A DNA stretch of 64,000 bases from Pseudoneobacillus rhizosphaerae. GTDB taxonomy: Bacteria > Bacillota > Bacilli > Bacillales > Cytobacillaceae. Positions 37,647 to 46,193 of this stretch are shown here, piece after piece. The position numbers and the translations under genes are program-made. Location: NCBI RefSeq assembly GCF_917563885.1, contig NZ_CAKJTG010000018.1:1-64000 (forward strand), written 5' to 3'. A model generated the notes under the pieces. It worked only from the letters and a program-made list of their open reading frames with translations, did not search any database and was not told the DNA's origin. Within the stretch, counting starts at the first letter, position 1. Every line of letters starts with the position of its first letter.

Positions 37647-38312
37647 TTAAGATTCCCCCTTAGTTTTTTTGGGCATCACTGCTACTCGGTGAACTGGTAC
37701 ATCTAGTACCCTTGTAACCGCTTCAATGATCCATTTTTTCACTTGAATATTTTCGGCACCTTGTGCAACAACTAAAACACCACGAATGGATGGCTTCTTT
37801 GTTTCGATGAGGATCGGTCCTTCTTTTTCGCCACTTCTAACGATGACCAATTGTTCATCAACAGAGACATCCTCAACCTTTCGTGTACCACCTTCACGAT
37901 CAGTTTCATTTGTTGTTTGGGTTTGAGTTACAGTGTTTTTTTCTAATACTTTTTTATCTGTAGCGTCTACATTCACGATGACCGATACCTTATTGACACC
38001 AAGCATTTGTTCCAAGGCATCTTTAAGCTCAGCTTCATAGGCACTTTCATAATCAGAAATGGTGTCGTTTCCAGCACCACCAGTCTTATTTCCAAATGCC
38101 TCCACATCTTCCTCAGTCACCGTTTGATTTTGAAAGGTAGGAACTGTTTCTCCCTTTTTTGTATCAGAGAATAGAATGTTGTTTGCCAACATTATCGTTG
38201 TTCCAAAAATTCCAACAATTAATAAATACTGATATTTAGTATTTTTTTTCTCTGGTTTTTCACTTTTTGACAGCAATTGTTTTAACCATGAAATGGGTCC
38301 TTTACGGTCCAT
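37647..38312 (-). CDS. spoIIIAG: SpoIIIAG, ring component of the A-Q complex
   Basis: 221-residue protein anchored by one membrane segment (about 28-45), after a basic N-terminus. The extracytoplasmic domain resembles secretin/YscJ ring-building folds; segments DALEQMLGVNKVSVIVNVDATDKKVL and IRGVLVVAQGAENIQVKKWI are typical. Its start overlaps the end of spoIIIAF by 11 nt, and its stop abuts spoIIIAH. SpoIIIAG is known to form a large ring in the mother-cell membrane. Confidence 0.96.
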   Translation of the reverse strand: MDRKGPISWLKQLLSKSEKPEKKNTKYQYLLIVGIFGTTIMLANNILFSDTKKGETVPTFQNQTVTEEDVEAFGNKTGGAGNDTISDYESAYEAELKDALEQMLGVNKVSVIVNVDATDKKVLEKNTVTQTQTTNETDREGGTRKVEDVSVDEQLVIVRSGEKEGPILIETKKPSIRGVLVVAQGAENIQVKKWIIEAVTRVLDVPVHRVAVMPKKTKGES

Positions 38313-38934
38313 TATTGTCTGTCACCTCCCCTTCAATCAAAACTTCAATAGCACCTTCTGATACATTCCATCTTTCAGCTAGAAGCGATGTAATCTCTTC
38401 TGATTGAGCTGTCAATCGTTTTGTTTGTGAAGGTTGATTGGTGTTAATCTCCACTGGCTTGATCACTGCAACGACATTAGCTTCTTCTTCTGATTGCTTT
38501 AACTGAACAATGACTTTTTGGAGGTTGTCTGGGAAAGACTGTTTGGTTGTTTCATCAAGTGTAATATCAATGTTTGCGACTTCTAAGCCGTATTGATTCA
38601 TCAACTCCTCCGCAGTGCCCTCTTTTAGTTGGACAGCCATTGTTTCTAAAATATATGCACGTTGTGAGGCTTGTATTTCTTTTTTCTTCAATTCTATTAA
38701 ATTTTCCATATTTTTTTCTTCAGTACCTTCAAAAATAGGGATAGATTGCAGCGCAGTCTCAAAATCCTTTGAAATTAGTTTTAATACTGGGGTCAGTATA
38801 ATTGCTATTAATAATAGTCCAGTAACAATTTTTGTGTATTTCTGTAGATTGGTATTTGGTAACAACATATCAATTACAGTAGCTAATAAAACGAAAATAA
38901 TGATATTAGTAACCCATTCTGTTAAAAATTGCAC
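38302..38934 (-). CDS. spoIIIAF: SpoIIIAF
   Basis: 210-residue protein with two N-terminal membrane segments (about 7-27 and 35-52, FVLLATVIDMLLPN and VTGLLLIAIILTPVL) and an extracytoplasmic domain of about 150 residues predicted to have the ring-building fold. Order and overlap (11 nt with spoIIIAG, 11-base gap from spoIIIAE) match the canonical operon. Part of the mother-cell channel that keeps sigma-G active in the forespore. Confidence 0.95.
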   Translation of the reverse strand: MQFLTEWVTNIIIFVLLATVIDMLLPNTNLQKYTKIVTGLLLIAIILTPVLKLISKDFETALQSIPIFEGTEEKNMENLIELKKKEIQASQRAYILETMAVQLKEGTAEELMNQYGLEVANIDITLDETTKQSFPDNLQKVIVQLKQSEEEANVVAVIKPVEINTNQPSQTKRLTAQSEEITSLLAERWNVSEGAIEVLIEGEVTDNNGP

Positions 38935-38945
38935 TTTTTTCTCAC

Positions 38946-40145
38946 CTACCTTACCATCATGGTTAAGTTTCCGGCTGCTATAATGACTGTAATACTCAGA
39001 AAGAACATAAGTGAAACGATGGCTAAGGCTGCAAAAACATAGATAACACTTTTACTAATAATATCCAAGCAAGAAATAACTGGTCCTCCACCAAGTGGCT
39101 GAAGAATTGCCGCAGCAAATTTATAAGTAAAGGCAATCATTAAAATTTTTATGGCTGGGAATGCGGCAATTAAAATTAAAATCGCTACCCCTGCTATCCC
39201 AACCGTATTTTTGAGTAAAACAGATGCGCTAATAACTGTATCTGTGGCATCTGTAAAGATTCGTCCTATTACCGGAATGAAATTTCCAGTAATGAATTTG
39301 GCTGTTCGAATTGTTACTCCATCTGTGATGGCTGTTGAGGCACCTTGAACAGAAATAACTCCAAGAAATACAGTTAAGAATAATCCTAGTAAACCAATAC
39401 TCCAATTCCTTAAAAGATTGGCCAGCTGTGTAACCTTGTAGTGTTCTGTGAGTGTACTTACAATACTTAGTAATGCGGATAAAAATAGCATGGGTAGTAC
39501 GACATATTGGATAAATACACCACTTAAATTCATTAGAAAAAGTATGACTGGATGAAAGAAAGCTGCTGAAATCAGTCCACCAGAGGATGCAATTAATGCC
39601 AACAGTAATGGGATTAAGGCTAAAATAAACGAGATCATAGTATTTATGGCGTCCATCGAATAATTAATAGCGACATGGAAGCTATTTAAGGCAATTATCA
39701 TAAGGACCATAAAAACAATTGCATAAGCGACTTTACTAATGGAGCTTTGCTCAAACGAATTTTGTAAGGTTTGAAGAAACATGCTAAAGATAGTTAATAA
39801 AATTAAAGAACCTAACAATTTTCCATTCATAATAAATTCCTGAAAAGCAAATTTAAACATACCAGAAAACCATAGTTTAAAAGAAAATTGTTTCTCACCT
39901 TTAATAAAATCGTATAAACTTCCCTTTTGACTTTCCGGTAAAAATCCACCATATTGGTGTTTGACATCTTCCCAATATTGCTTTAATTCGTCGATATTCA
40001 ACGATTCTAACTGTAACTCAACCAGTTGCTGAGGTGTTTTAGGCGTTTCGCCTTGGCTCGTCTCTTGTATGGCTTGGACAACTGGAGTAAAAAGAAGAGA
40101 AAATAGAATTAGTATGATTATTAAGGTCGGGAGCCGTTGCTTCAT
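38946..40145 (-). CDS. spoIIIAE: SpoIIIAE, polytopic membrane protein
   Basis: 399-residue protein with an N-terminal signal peptide (MKQRLPTLIIILILFSLLF..VQA) and then six or more membrane segments between about 105 and 395. The loop SLYDFIKGEKQFSFKLWFSGMFKFAFQEF before the membrane part and GVISVQGASTAITDGVTIRTAKF between helices are conserved in the family. It is the largest membrane component of the SpoIIIA complex and resembles transporter permeases. It lies 34 bases after spoIIIAD. Confidence 0.95.
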   Translation of the reverse strand: MKQRLPTLIIILILFSLLFTPVVQAIQETSQGETPKTPQQLVELQLESLNIDELKQYWEDVKHQYGGFLPESQKGSLYDFIKGEKQFSFKLWFSGMFKFAFQEFIMNGKLLGSLILLTIFSMFLQTLQNSFEQSSISKVAYAIVFMVLMIIALNSFHVAINYSMDAINTMISFILALIPLLLALIASSGGLISAAFFHPVILFLMNLSGVFIQYVVLPMLFLSALLSIVSTLTEHYKVTQLANLLRNWSIGLLGLFLTVFLGVISVQGASTAITDGVTIRTAKFITGNFIPVIGRIFTDATDTVISASVLLKNTVGIAGVAILILIAAFPAIKILMIAFTYKFAAAILQPLGGGPVISCLDIISKSVIYVFAALAIVSLMFFLSITVIIAAGNLTMMVR

Positions 40146-40179
40146 AGTACACCCCTTTTTTGAAAGATATTGCTGATTC

Positions 40180-40560
40180 TTAATTAGGAATGAGTTGAAT
40201 TATGGTTTCAATCATTACTGTTAAGATTGGAATTGCCATGGCTAAAATTAATATTTTCCCTCCGAGTTCTATTTTTGAAGCAATCGCTCCCTGACCAGCA
40301 TCTTTGGTAATTTGAGCAGCAAATTCAGCAATATAGGCTATTCCAATAATTTTTAATATCGTTTCCACATAGATTAAATTCACATTAGCATTTACAGCTA
40401 TCTTTTGAAGCATTTGGAAAATGGCATAGATTTGATCAACAAGGAAGAGAAAAATTGCACAACCAACAAAGACAATTAATAGAAAAGCGAAATTTGGTTT
40501 TTGTTCTTTTACAATAAGGGCTAAAAAGGTAGCTACAAGTGCTATGCCAACGATTTGCAA
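40180..40560 (-). CDS. spoIIIAD: SpoIIIAD
   Basis: 126-residue membrane protein with about three hydrophobic helices (about 3-20, 28-48, 100-124) and the conserved stretch ETILKIIGIAYIAEFAAQITKDAGQGAIASKIELGGKI. Family resemblance to stage III AC/AD proteins. It lies 24 bases after spoIIIAC within the operon, expressed in the mother cell under sigma-E. Confidence 0.95.
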   Translation of the reverse strand: MQIVGIALVATFLALIVKEQKPNFAFLLIVFVGCAIFLFLVDQIYAIFQMLQKIAVNANVNLIYVETILKIIGIAYIAEFAAQITKDAGQGAIASKIELGGKILILAMAIPILTVMIETIIQLIPN

Positions 40561-40584
40561 AATTTCAATGGCGGGAATCCTCCT

Positions 40585-40791
40585 TTAACCTTGAAATAAA
40601 AAGACTGATTTAATTTTCTGAAATAGATCATCTACTATGTTTGCGACCATAAATAAAATGTAGATAAATCCAAAGAGTGTCACCCATTGTGCATATTCCT
40701 TTTTACCAACCTGATCGAGAATGGTGTGTAAAAAGGCTACCACGATTCCAACTCCAGCGATTTTAAAGATGATATCGACCTCTAACCCCAT
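40585..40791 (-). CDS. spoIIIAC: SpoIIIAC
   Basis: Tiny 68-residue membrane protein with two hydrophobic helices (about 5-27 and 38-55). The sequence VDIIFKIAGVGIVVAFLHTILDQVGKKEYAQWVTL is diagnostic of SpoIIIAC, which is related to the N-terminal part of SpoIIIAD. It lies 17 bases downstream of spoIIIAB. Confidence 0.95.
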   Translation of the reverse strand: MGLEVDIIFKIAGVGIVVAFLHTILDQVGKKEYAQWVTLFGFIYILFMVANIVDDLFQKIKSVFLFQG

Positions 40792-40808
40792 TAATTCTCC
40801 TCCTATAG

Positions 40809-41324
40809 CTACAACAATAAAATGATTAGTAATAATCCCGAAAGAAAGCCTAAACTTTTTACCATTTTTTCATATTTGGATTGCCTATCCCTTGCTTCCA
40901 TTTCCTCTCTTTCTAGATGAGAAAGTGTGAGCAAAATATGCTTTTGCTGGGACAAACGATCGTGACGACCAAGCGTCTCTCCAAATTGCTTCATAATTTC
41001 ATATTCTGATTGTTTAAAAGCAGTTAACTTCCATATCTCCTTAAGGCTTGATTCCCAAGCATCTTTAACAGTTGTATCCGATTCTGTTAGCTTTTTAGCG
41101 AATGATTCAAAGAACCAGGATATAGGCTTAGCTAATTGGGTTGATAACCTTCTAGCCGCTTCATGTAACGGTGTGTGTCCATACATTATTTCTGCTTCAA
41201 GCGATTGTAAGGCTGATTTTAAAAGCCTTAATTGTCTTGGCCTTTCGCTTAAATGTCTAGAAGCTTCAAACCCCGTCCAAGTAGTGGCGACAATGATGAA
41301 TATGGCTCCAATGATTTTCATCAT
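40809..41324 (-). CDS. spoIIIAB: SpoIIIAB
   Basis: 171-residue protein with an N-terminal membrane segment (about 3-20) and a C-terminal one (about 153-170), and a helical domain between, similar to GspF-type platform proteins. Conserved pieces: RLLKSALQSLEAEIMYGHTPLHEA and LGRHDRLSQQKHI. The start directly abuts the spoIIIAA stop codon, so translation is coupled. Probable partner of the SpoIIIAA ATPase. Confidence 0.95.
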   Translation of the reverse strand: MMKIIGAIFIIVATTWTGFEASRHLSERPRQLRLLKSALQSLEAEIMYGHTPLHEAARRLSTQLAKPISWFFESFAKKLTESDTTVKDAWESSLKEIWKLTAFKQSEYEIMKQFGETLGRHDRLSQQKHILLTLSHLEREEMEARDRQSKYEKMVKSLGFLSGLLLIILLL

Positions 41325-42248
41325 TTAGGTCACTCTCACTTTACTTGAAATCTCATTGCCATTGATGTCTTTAATCCTTGTAATGGTACCTGGACCGTTA
41401 CTTCGACTTAACTCAATGTACCTCTGAAAAATCTCAAGTTTCAGGATTGCTTGTAAACTAGGACGTTTTCGGATTTCCTCGAACGAATCACCATGAGTTG
41501 TCATAATCAATTTGATTCCTGCATTTACAGCTTCTAATATTGCGTCAGTATCTTCTAATCTACCTATTTCATCCACCACTAACACATCAGGACTCATAGA
41601 CCTAATCATCATCATCATTCCTTCTGCTTTAGGACAAGCATCTAATACATCGATTCTAGGACCAAAGGTTAATTGTGGAATACCATTGACACATCCAGCT
41701 ATTTCAGACCTTTCATCGACAATTCCTACCTTTTTAGCAGGTATACCGTTTTTATGATCACCAGATGAAACGATTCTTGCTAGATCCCTTAATAAAGTCG
41801 TTTTTCCCGTCTGAGGAGGACCAATAATCATCGTATGTTTCCATTGTTGATCATAAAGAGCAGGTATTAATGTTTCGGCAATACCGATTTTCTCTTTTGC
41901 TATTCGAATATTAAAGGATGAAATATCCCTTAATGCTTTTACCTTTCCAGCCTCTAATATAACCTTACCAGCTAGTCCAATTCGATGACCTCCATCAATC
42001 GTGATATACCCTCGCCTTAACTCCTCTTCAAGAGCATAGATGGAATGATGGCTAATTTTGTTTAATAGCTGATTAGCATCTTCAACATTGATTAAATAAG
42101 GAAGAAAAATAGTTCTTCCTCCCATTGTTACTTCGATAGGACGATTGGTTCGAATTCGGATTTCCTCAATCTCTAATTTCTGAATAGGAGGGATCTGCTC
42201 TAATTGTTCTATTATTGTTTTTGGTAAAAAGGATAGGACTGTTTCCAT
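41325..42248 (-). CDS. spoIIIAA: SpoIIIAA ATPase
   Basis: Secretion-type (GspE/VirB11-like) ATPase of 307 residues energising the SpoIIIA-SpoIIQ channel. Walker A is GPPQTGKTTLLRDLAR, Walker B region DVLVVDEIGRLEDTDAI. The open frame extends 19 codons upstream, but GAGGAGGAGACAC immediately before METVLSFLPKT fixes the start, giving the same length as B. subtilis. A sigma-E-like promoter lies 37-65 bases upstream. First gene of the eight-gene operon. Upstream yqhV is missing and a foreign-looking block begins instead. Confidence 0.97.
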   Translation of the reverse strand: METVLSFLPKTIIEQLEQIPPIQKLEIEEIRIRTNRPIEVTMGGRTIFLPYLINVEDANQLLNKISHHSIYALEEELRRGYITIDGGHRIGLAGKVILEAGKVKALRDISSFNIRIAKEKIGIAETLIPALYDQQWKHTMIIGPPQTGKTTLLRDLARIVSSGDHKNGIPAKKVGIVDERSEIAGCVNGIPQLTFGPRIDVLDACPKAEGMMMMIRSMSPDVLVVDEIGRLEDTDAILEAVNAGIKLIMTTHGDSFEEIRKRPSLQAILKLEIFQRYIELSRSNGPGTITRIKDINGNEISSKVRVT

Positions 42249-42284
42249 GTGTCTCCTCCTCGAGGTCAATCTCTCATTATTTAA

Positions 42285-42313
42285 AATGTATGCCTGCTTG
42301 GACACATTATGAC
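42285..42313 (-). promoter_or_regulatory. sigma-E-like promoter of the spoIIIA operon
   Basis: Minus-strand TCATAAT (42306-42312) and CATACATT (42285-42292) with 13 bases between resemble the sigma-E consensus (ATATT at -35, CATACAAT at -10); the spacer is one or two bases shorter than usual. It lies 37 bases ahead of the spoIIIAA ATG, where a mother-cell promoter is expected. Confidence 0.55.
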
Positions 42314-42429
42314 TTTCATTTATATTTTATAATCTGAAATTTTTTAATAGATTTTGATTTTTGAGGATTTTAGAATGTTCGAATACAATCGAAAATACTT
42401 ATATAAGGAGAGGAAAGGGAGGAATAAAC

Positions 42430-43098
42430 ATGTATTATCCTTATCGTTCAGTCTATCGAAATCAAAATGAGGGATTAGAGAATAAGAATATAATTAAGGT
42501 AATCGGAGAAGGAATGGTGACGGCAGTACCTAATCAAGCATCTGCAACGATTGGTGTAATTACTGAAGGGAAGGATTTAACCGAAGCTCAAAAAGAGAAT
42601 TCAGACACCATTTCTAGGATTATTTCTGTATTAAGTACCTTTAATGTTCCTCAGAAGAATGTGCAAACAGTAGAATATCAAGTAAGTACTGAATACGACT
42701 ATGTAGATGGAAAACAGATTTTCCGTGGGTATCGTGTATCGAATTTATTGAAAGTAACTTTAGATGCAGTTAATCAGCTAGGGGCAATTATTAATAGAGT
42801 TATTGAAGCAGGGGCAAATAATGTTTCAAATGTTCAATTTAGTGTATCTGATCCAAATCCTTACTATTTACAAGCATTAAAAAGAGCTTTAAGAAATGCA
42901 CATGAAAAGGCAGAGGTAATTGTGGATAATTTAAAAGTTAAATGGAGTTCTACTCCTGTACACGTTGAAGAACTTAGAAAGGTAAATGGGCCGATTGAGC
43001 CGCAATTGACGTTTGTTAAAGGTGTGTCAACTGAACAATTTCAGCCAGGAATCCTTCAGTTTAATGCTGATGTGTTGGTGAAGTACCTATATTCTTAA
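42430..43098 (+). CDS. SIMPL domain (DUF541) protein
   Basis: 222-residue soluble protein of the SIMPL/DUF541 family, seen as IKVIGEGMVTAVPNQASATIGVITEGKDLTEAQKENSDTI near the N-terminus and SVSDPNPYYLQALKRALRNAHEKAEVI in the middle. No signal peptide is apparent. The open frame begins further upstream, but AAGGGAGGAATAAAC before MYYPYRSVYRNQ fixes the start. It is one of few plus-strand genes, divergent from spoIIIAA and convergent with the Ccm cluster through a long terminator. Members of this family are variously periplasmic or associated with oxidative stress; role here unknown. Confidence 0.85.
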   Translation: MYYPYRSVYRNQNEGLENKNIIKVIGEGMVTAVPNQASATIGVITEGKDLTEAQKENSDTISRIISVLSTFNVPQKNVQTVEYQVSTEYDYVDGKQIFRGYRVSNLLKVTLDAVNQLGAIINRVIEAGANNVSNVQFSVSDPNPYYLQALKRALRNAHEKAEVIVDNLKVKWSSTPVHVEELRKVNGPIEPQLTFVKGVSTEQFQPGILQFNADVLVKYLYS

Positions 43099-43112
43099 AA
43101 GGAAAACACATA

Positions 43113-43178
43113 AAAACTATTAAAAAAGCAAAGTATTTGGGTAAATCCCTCCAAATCTTTGCTTTTTTAATAGTTTTA
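43113..43178. terminator. long bidirectional terminator at the end of the Ccm cluster
   Basis: A 27-bp hairpin with one mismatch: 43113-43140 pairs with 43151-43177, both arms ending in runs of A/T. It overlaps the stop codon of the thioredoxin gene on the minus strand and terminates the SIMPL gene on the plus strand. Confidence 0.9.
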
Positions 43179-43688
43179 ATGGTACTTTGATGCTAATGCA
43201 TAAAGATCTGACTTACTAATAGGTCCAATATGGTGTTCTCTAATCGTTCCAGCTTGATCAATGACAAATGTCTCTGGCTGAGCTACTACATTATACTTTT
43301 TGGATATTTTATGATTATAATCGAATAAAAAAGTGGAAGTTGTTTTATATTTTGCCACATATTTTTTTACTCGATCCCTAGTTTCCCCTCTGTCGATGAT
43401 TAGTAGCTTAAATTGATCACCATATTCTTGTTCAAAAGCTTCCAATTCTGGAGCTTCATCAATACAAGGTGTACACCAGGTGGCAAAATAGTTTAAGATT
43501 ACTACTTGGCCCTTATAATCCGATAACTTTTGTAGTTTTCCATCCAAATCTTCCATTTCAAAGTTGTAGGCTGTCTCACCTACCCCCGTAATATCTCCAC
43601 TCTGCTGCCGTAAACTAATGGCAAAAAATATAAACATAGCCATTACCCCTGCCAACACGATTAACTTAATGAGTGTTTCTTTTTTCAT
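43176..43688 (-). CDS. membrane-anchored thioredoxin-like protein (TlpA/ResA/CcmG type)
   Basis: 170-residue thiol-disulfide oxidoreductase, anchored by one N-terminal membrane helix (about 8-26), with an extracytoplasmic thioredoxin fold. The active site is WCTPC (Trp71-Cys75), preceded by GQVVILNYFAT and followed by a cis-Pro region VVAQPETFVID. In cytochrome c biogenesis such proteins (ResA, CcmG) reduce the CXXCH cysteines of apocytochrome. Immediately downstream of ccmD, so it is the last gene of the Ccm cluster. By position it is the CcmG of this system. Confidence 0.88.
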   Translation of the reverse strand: MKKETLIKLIVLAGVMAMFIFFAISLRQQSGDITGVGETAYNFEMEDLDGKLQKLSDYKGQVVILNYFATWCTPCIDEAPELEAFEQEYGDQFKLLIIDRGETRDRVKKYVAKYKTTSTFLFDYNHKISKKYNVVAQPETFVIDQAGTIREHHIGPISKSDLYALASKYH

Positions 43689-43714
43689 ATATATCCCCCT
43701 AAACTGGGCATTAC

Positions 43715-43840
43715 TTACTTTTCCATTTCTTTAATAAATTCAATTTCCTTAACAATTTTTGTTTGGCGTTTTCCAATGGTTAATAAATAAACAAATATAA
43801 TTACCCAAGCTACTGAATACGCACCTAACATATATGCCAT
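43715..43840 (-). CDS. ccmD: CcmD-like small membrane protein
   Basis: A 41-residue gene too short for routine calling. Protein MAYMLGAYSVAWVIIFVYLL plus a charged tail (TIGKRQTKIVKEIEFIKEMEK): one membrane helix followed by a basic, helical cytoplasmic end, the form of CcmD, which helps release holo-CcmE from the CcmABC complex. Ribosome binding site GGGAGG lies 7 bases before the ATG. Position between ccmC and the thioredoxin gene agrees. The match is on architecture and context as much as on sequence. Confidence 0.8.
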   Translation of the reverse strand: MAYMLGAYSVAWVIIFVYLLTIGKRQTKIVKEIEFIKEMEK

Positions 43841-43859
43841 TTTCGTTTCCTCCCTTTGA

Positions 43860-44048
43860 TTAGGCTCTTTTCGTAAACTTTGGTGCTATTTGAATCAAAG
43901 TAAAAATCGGAATTTGGATTTTTACGGTTTTATCTACCAATTTCTTAAGTGTGAATTTTTTTTGAGTAAGGAAAAGAGCACGAAACCCATATTTTATACG
44001 GGAATTAATATGTCTTCGAAAAACAACAATTTCTGCGAAGACACCCTT
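43860..44048 (-). other. 62-codon open frame without a good start, between ccmC and ccmD
   Basis: Directly after two consecutive stop codons of ccmC (TAATAA), the same frame stays open for 62 codons to a TAA just before the ccmD ribosome binding site. It has no ATG; only a late TTG (codon 37) could start it. The translation is Lys/Ile/Phe-rich (for example INSRIKYGFRALFLTQKKF). It could be a remnant of a longer gene, a 3' extension once joined to CcmC, or chance. Confidence 0.2.
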
Positions 44049-44051
44049 TTA

Positions 44052-44798
44052 TTAGCCGACTAATTTTTCACGTAATTTTTCTTTCCAATTTTCAACTGTA
44101 ATTTTGGCTTTTTCTAAATAAACACCCTTTTGTAATAACACTACGTACAAAAGCGTAAATGAGATTGTCATAGTAATTAAGGCAACTAGCATTTCTGGTT
44201 CAACACCGCCACCTTTTTGACTAGGACCATCTCCAAACACGATTGGATGGAATTTAGATTGCCACCAGCGAATAGCCATAAATACGATAGGAACATCAAT
44301 AAATCCAATAATCCCAAACACGGCAGATAGTCGAGCTTTCTTATCCCAAGCACCATCCATTTGACGAATCATGATATAAGCTAAATAGATGAACCAAAGA
44401 ATTAACGACGTCGTTAATCTTGGTTCCCAAGCCCACCACGTATTCCATGAAGATCTCGCCCAAATCGGACCTGTTGTCATAACGATGGTTGTAAAAACAA
44501 CTCCAATTTCTGCTGATATACCAGCATAAATATCATAAATTCTTTTCCGAGTTACTAGATACATAATACTAAGGACAAATACGACAAAGAATGCTAGAAA
44601 AGCAACCCAAGCTGAGCTAACATGAATGTAGAAAATTTTCTGTACTTCTCTCATAGTAGTTTCTAATGGTGCGTAAATAAATATTAAGTAGAAGGAAGTT
44701 AAAATAGATATAATTGTAGCCCATACTAATACCCTGTGGACAAGTGAATCCTTAAGCTTAGTGAACGGTTCTTGCTCTAAATTTAATGTTGTCTTCAT
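44052..44798 (-). CDS. ccmC: cytochrome c maturation protein CcmC (heme handler)
   Basis: 248-residue, six-helix membrane protein of the heme-handling superfamily. The WWD-type external motif is visible as SSWNTWWAWEPRLTTSLILW, and conserved His residues flank it (YIHVSSAWVAF before, LVHRVLVWAT near the N-terminus). CcmC loads heme onto CcmE with CcmAB and CcmD. It is distinguished from CcsA by its size and neighbours. It lies 2 bases downstream of ccmB and is preceded by the CcmAB transporter genes. Confidence 0.92.
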   Translation of the reverse strand: MKTTLNLEQEPFTKLKDSLVHRVLVWATIISILTSFYLIFIYAPLETTMREVQKIFYIHVSSAWVAFLAFFVVFVLSIMYLVTRKRIYDIYAGISAEIGVVFTTIVMTTGPIWARSSWNTWWAWEPRLTTSLILWFIYLAYIMIRQMDGAWDKKARLSAVFGIIGFIDVPIVFMAIRWWQSKFHPIVFGDGPSQKGGGVEPEMLVALITMTISFTLLYVVLLQKGVYLEKAKITVENWKEKLREKLVG

Positions 44799-44800
44799 TT

Positions 44801-45481
44801 CTACACCTCCAACACATATTCAAATAATAAGACACATAATACGAAGAAAATAACATTATAACCACCAATTAACTGTATCCAGGAAATGGCATTAGGCAAT
44901 TTATCAATATTTGTAAGGATGATTTTTGTTGCCTGAACTGCACCAATTAGAATAGGACTAACCAGTGGGAACAACATAATCGGTAGCAGCATTTCACTGC
45001 TCCTTGAATTGGCCGCTAAAGCAGCGAGAAACGTTCCTATTGCTACAAAACCAAAACTACCAATAAATAAGACTAGTATAAAATAAGGAAAACTCCCCAT
45101 TTCACGAAAATCAAAAAGTAAGAATAAAAATGGTATCGCCACAATTTCAACAATTAACAGCATGATAAAGTTAGCTAGAAATTTCCCTAAATAAATACTT
45201 GCTGCATCTAATGGTGCTGTTAATAGAGCATGCATATTATCATTTTTTTGCTCTGAAACAAAGGAACGATTAAGCCCTAAAATCCCTGAAAAAACAATGA
45301 TAATCCAAATGGCACCTGGTATAACTGCTTTTGTCGTGTTATTAGTTGGGTCAAAAGCAAAACTACAAACTACTATGACCAAACCTGCAAAGATGATCAT
45401 TGTGGTTAGTACTTGTCTAGTCTTCCATTCAGAGTATAAATCCTTCCAAGCTATAGAGAGAGCATTAGTAAATATACTCAT
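44801..45481 (-). CDS. ccmB: CcmB heme-exporter permease
   Basis: 226-residue membrane protein with six helices, the permease of the CcmAB ATP-binding transporter. Segments WIIIVFSGILGLNRSFVSEQKNDNMHALLTAP and LAALAANSRSSEMLLPIMLFPLVSPILIGAVQAT are strongly CcmB-like. The ATG overlaps the ccmA stop by 4 nt. With CcmA it powers release of heme-loaded CcmE from CcmC/CcmD. Confidence 0.93.
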   Translation of the reverse strand: MSIFTNALSIAWKDLYSEWKTRQVLTTMIIFAGLVIVVCSFAFDPTNNTTKAVIPGAIWIIIVFSGILGLNRSFVSEQKNDNMHALLTAPLDAASIYLGKFLANFIMLLIVEIVAIPFLFLLFDFREMGSFPYFILVLFIGSFGFVAIGTFLAALAANSRSSEMLLPIMLFPLVSPILIGAVQATKIILTNIDKLPNAISWIQLIGGYNVIFFVLCVLLFEYVLEV

Positions 45482-46182
45482 ACGACTCCCTCCGTTAGTA
45501 ATGCGTATTTATCAAAAACTAAATCGAGATTGTTATTCTCTAGCATAAAATCATCGACAATCTTACCATTTTTCACTATAATAATTCGGTCACAAATTTC
45601 TGCCGCTTGTTTAAAATCATGCGTTACCATCACTGTTGTAGTGCCCTGGGCCTTCATCTCAAGGATTACTTTATTTAATATGACAATCGCCTGTTGATCA
45701 AGTCCTGTATGGGGTTCATCTAGCAATATGATTCTTGGTTCATGAACAATTGCACGAGCGATAGCTACTCTTTGAATCATTCCTCTTGAAAAGCTTTTAA
45801 CAGGCTCATGTAGGAAAAAGGATAAGCCAACTTTTTCGATTAATTCTTTAGCCCGTTTCTCAACGTCCTTTACGCCATATAATTTTCCAAATAATATTAG
45901 ATTCTCTAATGGTGTAAAGTGATCATAAAGTAAGCTTGCATGTGGTAAATAACCAATCAACGATTTAACTTCAAGTGCATGCTTCTTTATTTCCTTATTA
46001 TTAATCAATACTTCCCCACTAGATGGTTTTATTAAGGTCGCAATAACTTTCAAAATGGTACTTTTACCCGCCCCATTTGGACCTAATATGGCAACGGTTT
46101 GCCCTTCTTTTATAGATAAGTTTACACCCCTAAGAATGACCTTATCGCCTACACGTTTGATAAGCTGTTTTGTCTGTATCAC
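45478..46182 (-). CDS. ccmA: CcmA ATP-binding protein
   Basis: ABC ATPase of 234 residues. Walker A GPNGAGKSTILK (about 34-45), signature FSRGMIQRVAIARA, Walker B RIILLDEPHTGLD and the switch His in VMVTHDF. Overlaps ccmB by 4 nt, which assigns it to the CcmAB complex of heme delivery to CcmE rather than another transporter. It lies 11 bases after the membrane protein gene at 46194-47225. Confidence 0.92.
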   Translation of the reverse strand: MIQTKQLIKRVGDKVILRGVNLSIKEGQTVAILGPNGAGKSTILKVIATLIKPSSGEVLINNKEIKKHALEVKSLIGYLPHASLLYDHFTPLENLILFGKLYGVKDVEKRAKELIEKVGLSFFLHEPVKSFSRGMIQRVAIARAIVHEPRIILLDEPHTGLDQQAIVILNKVILEMKAQGTTTVMVTHDFKQAAEICDRIIIVKNGKIVDDFMLENNNLDLVFDKYALLTEGVV

Positions 46183-46193
46183 TTTAATCCCCC

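Noticed and set aside
42361-42429. N-terminal extension of the SIMPL protein
   Set aside because: The strong ribosome binding site lies inside it, just before the internal ATG at 42430.
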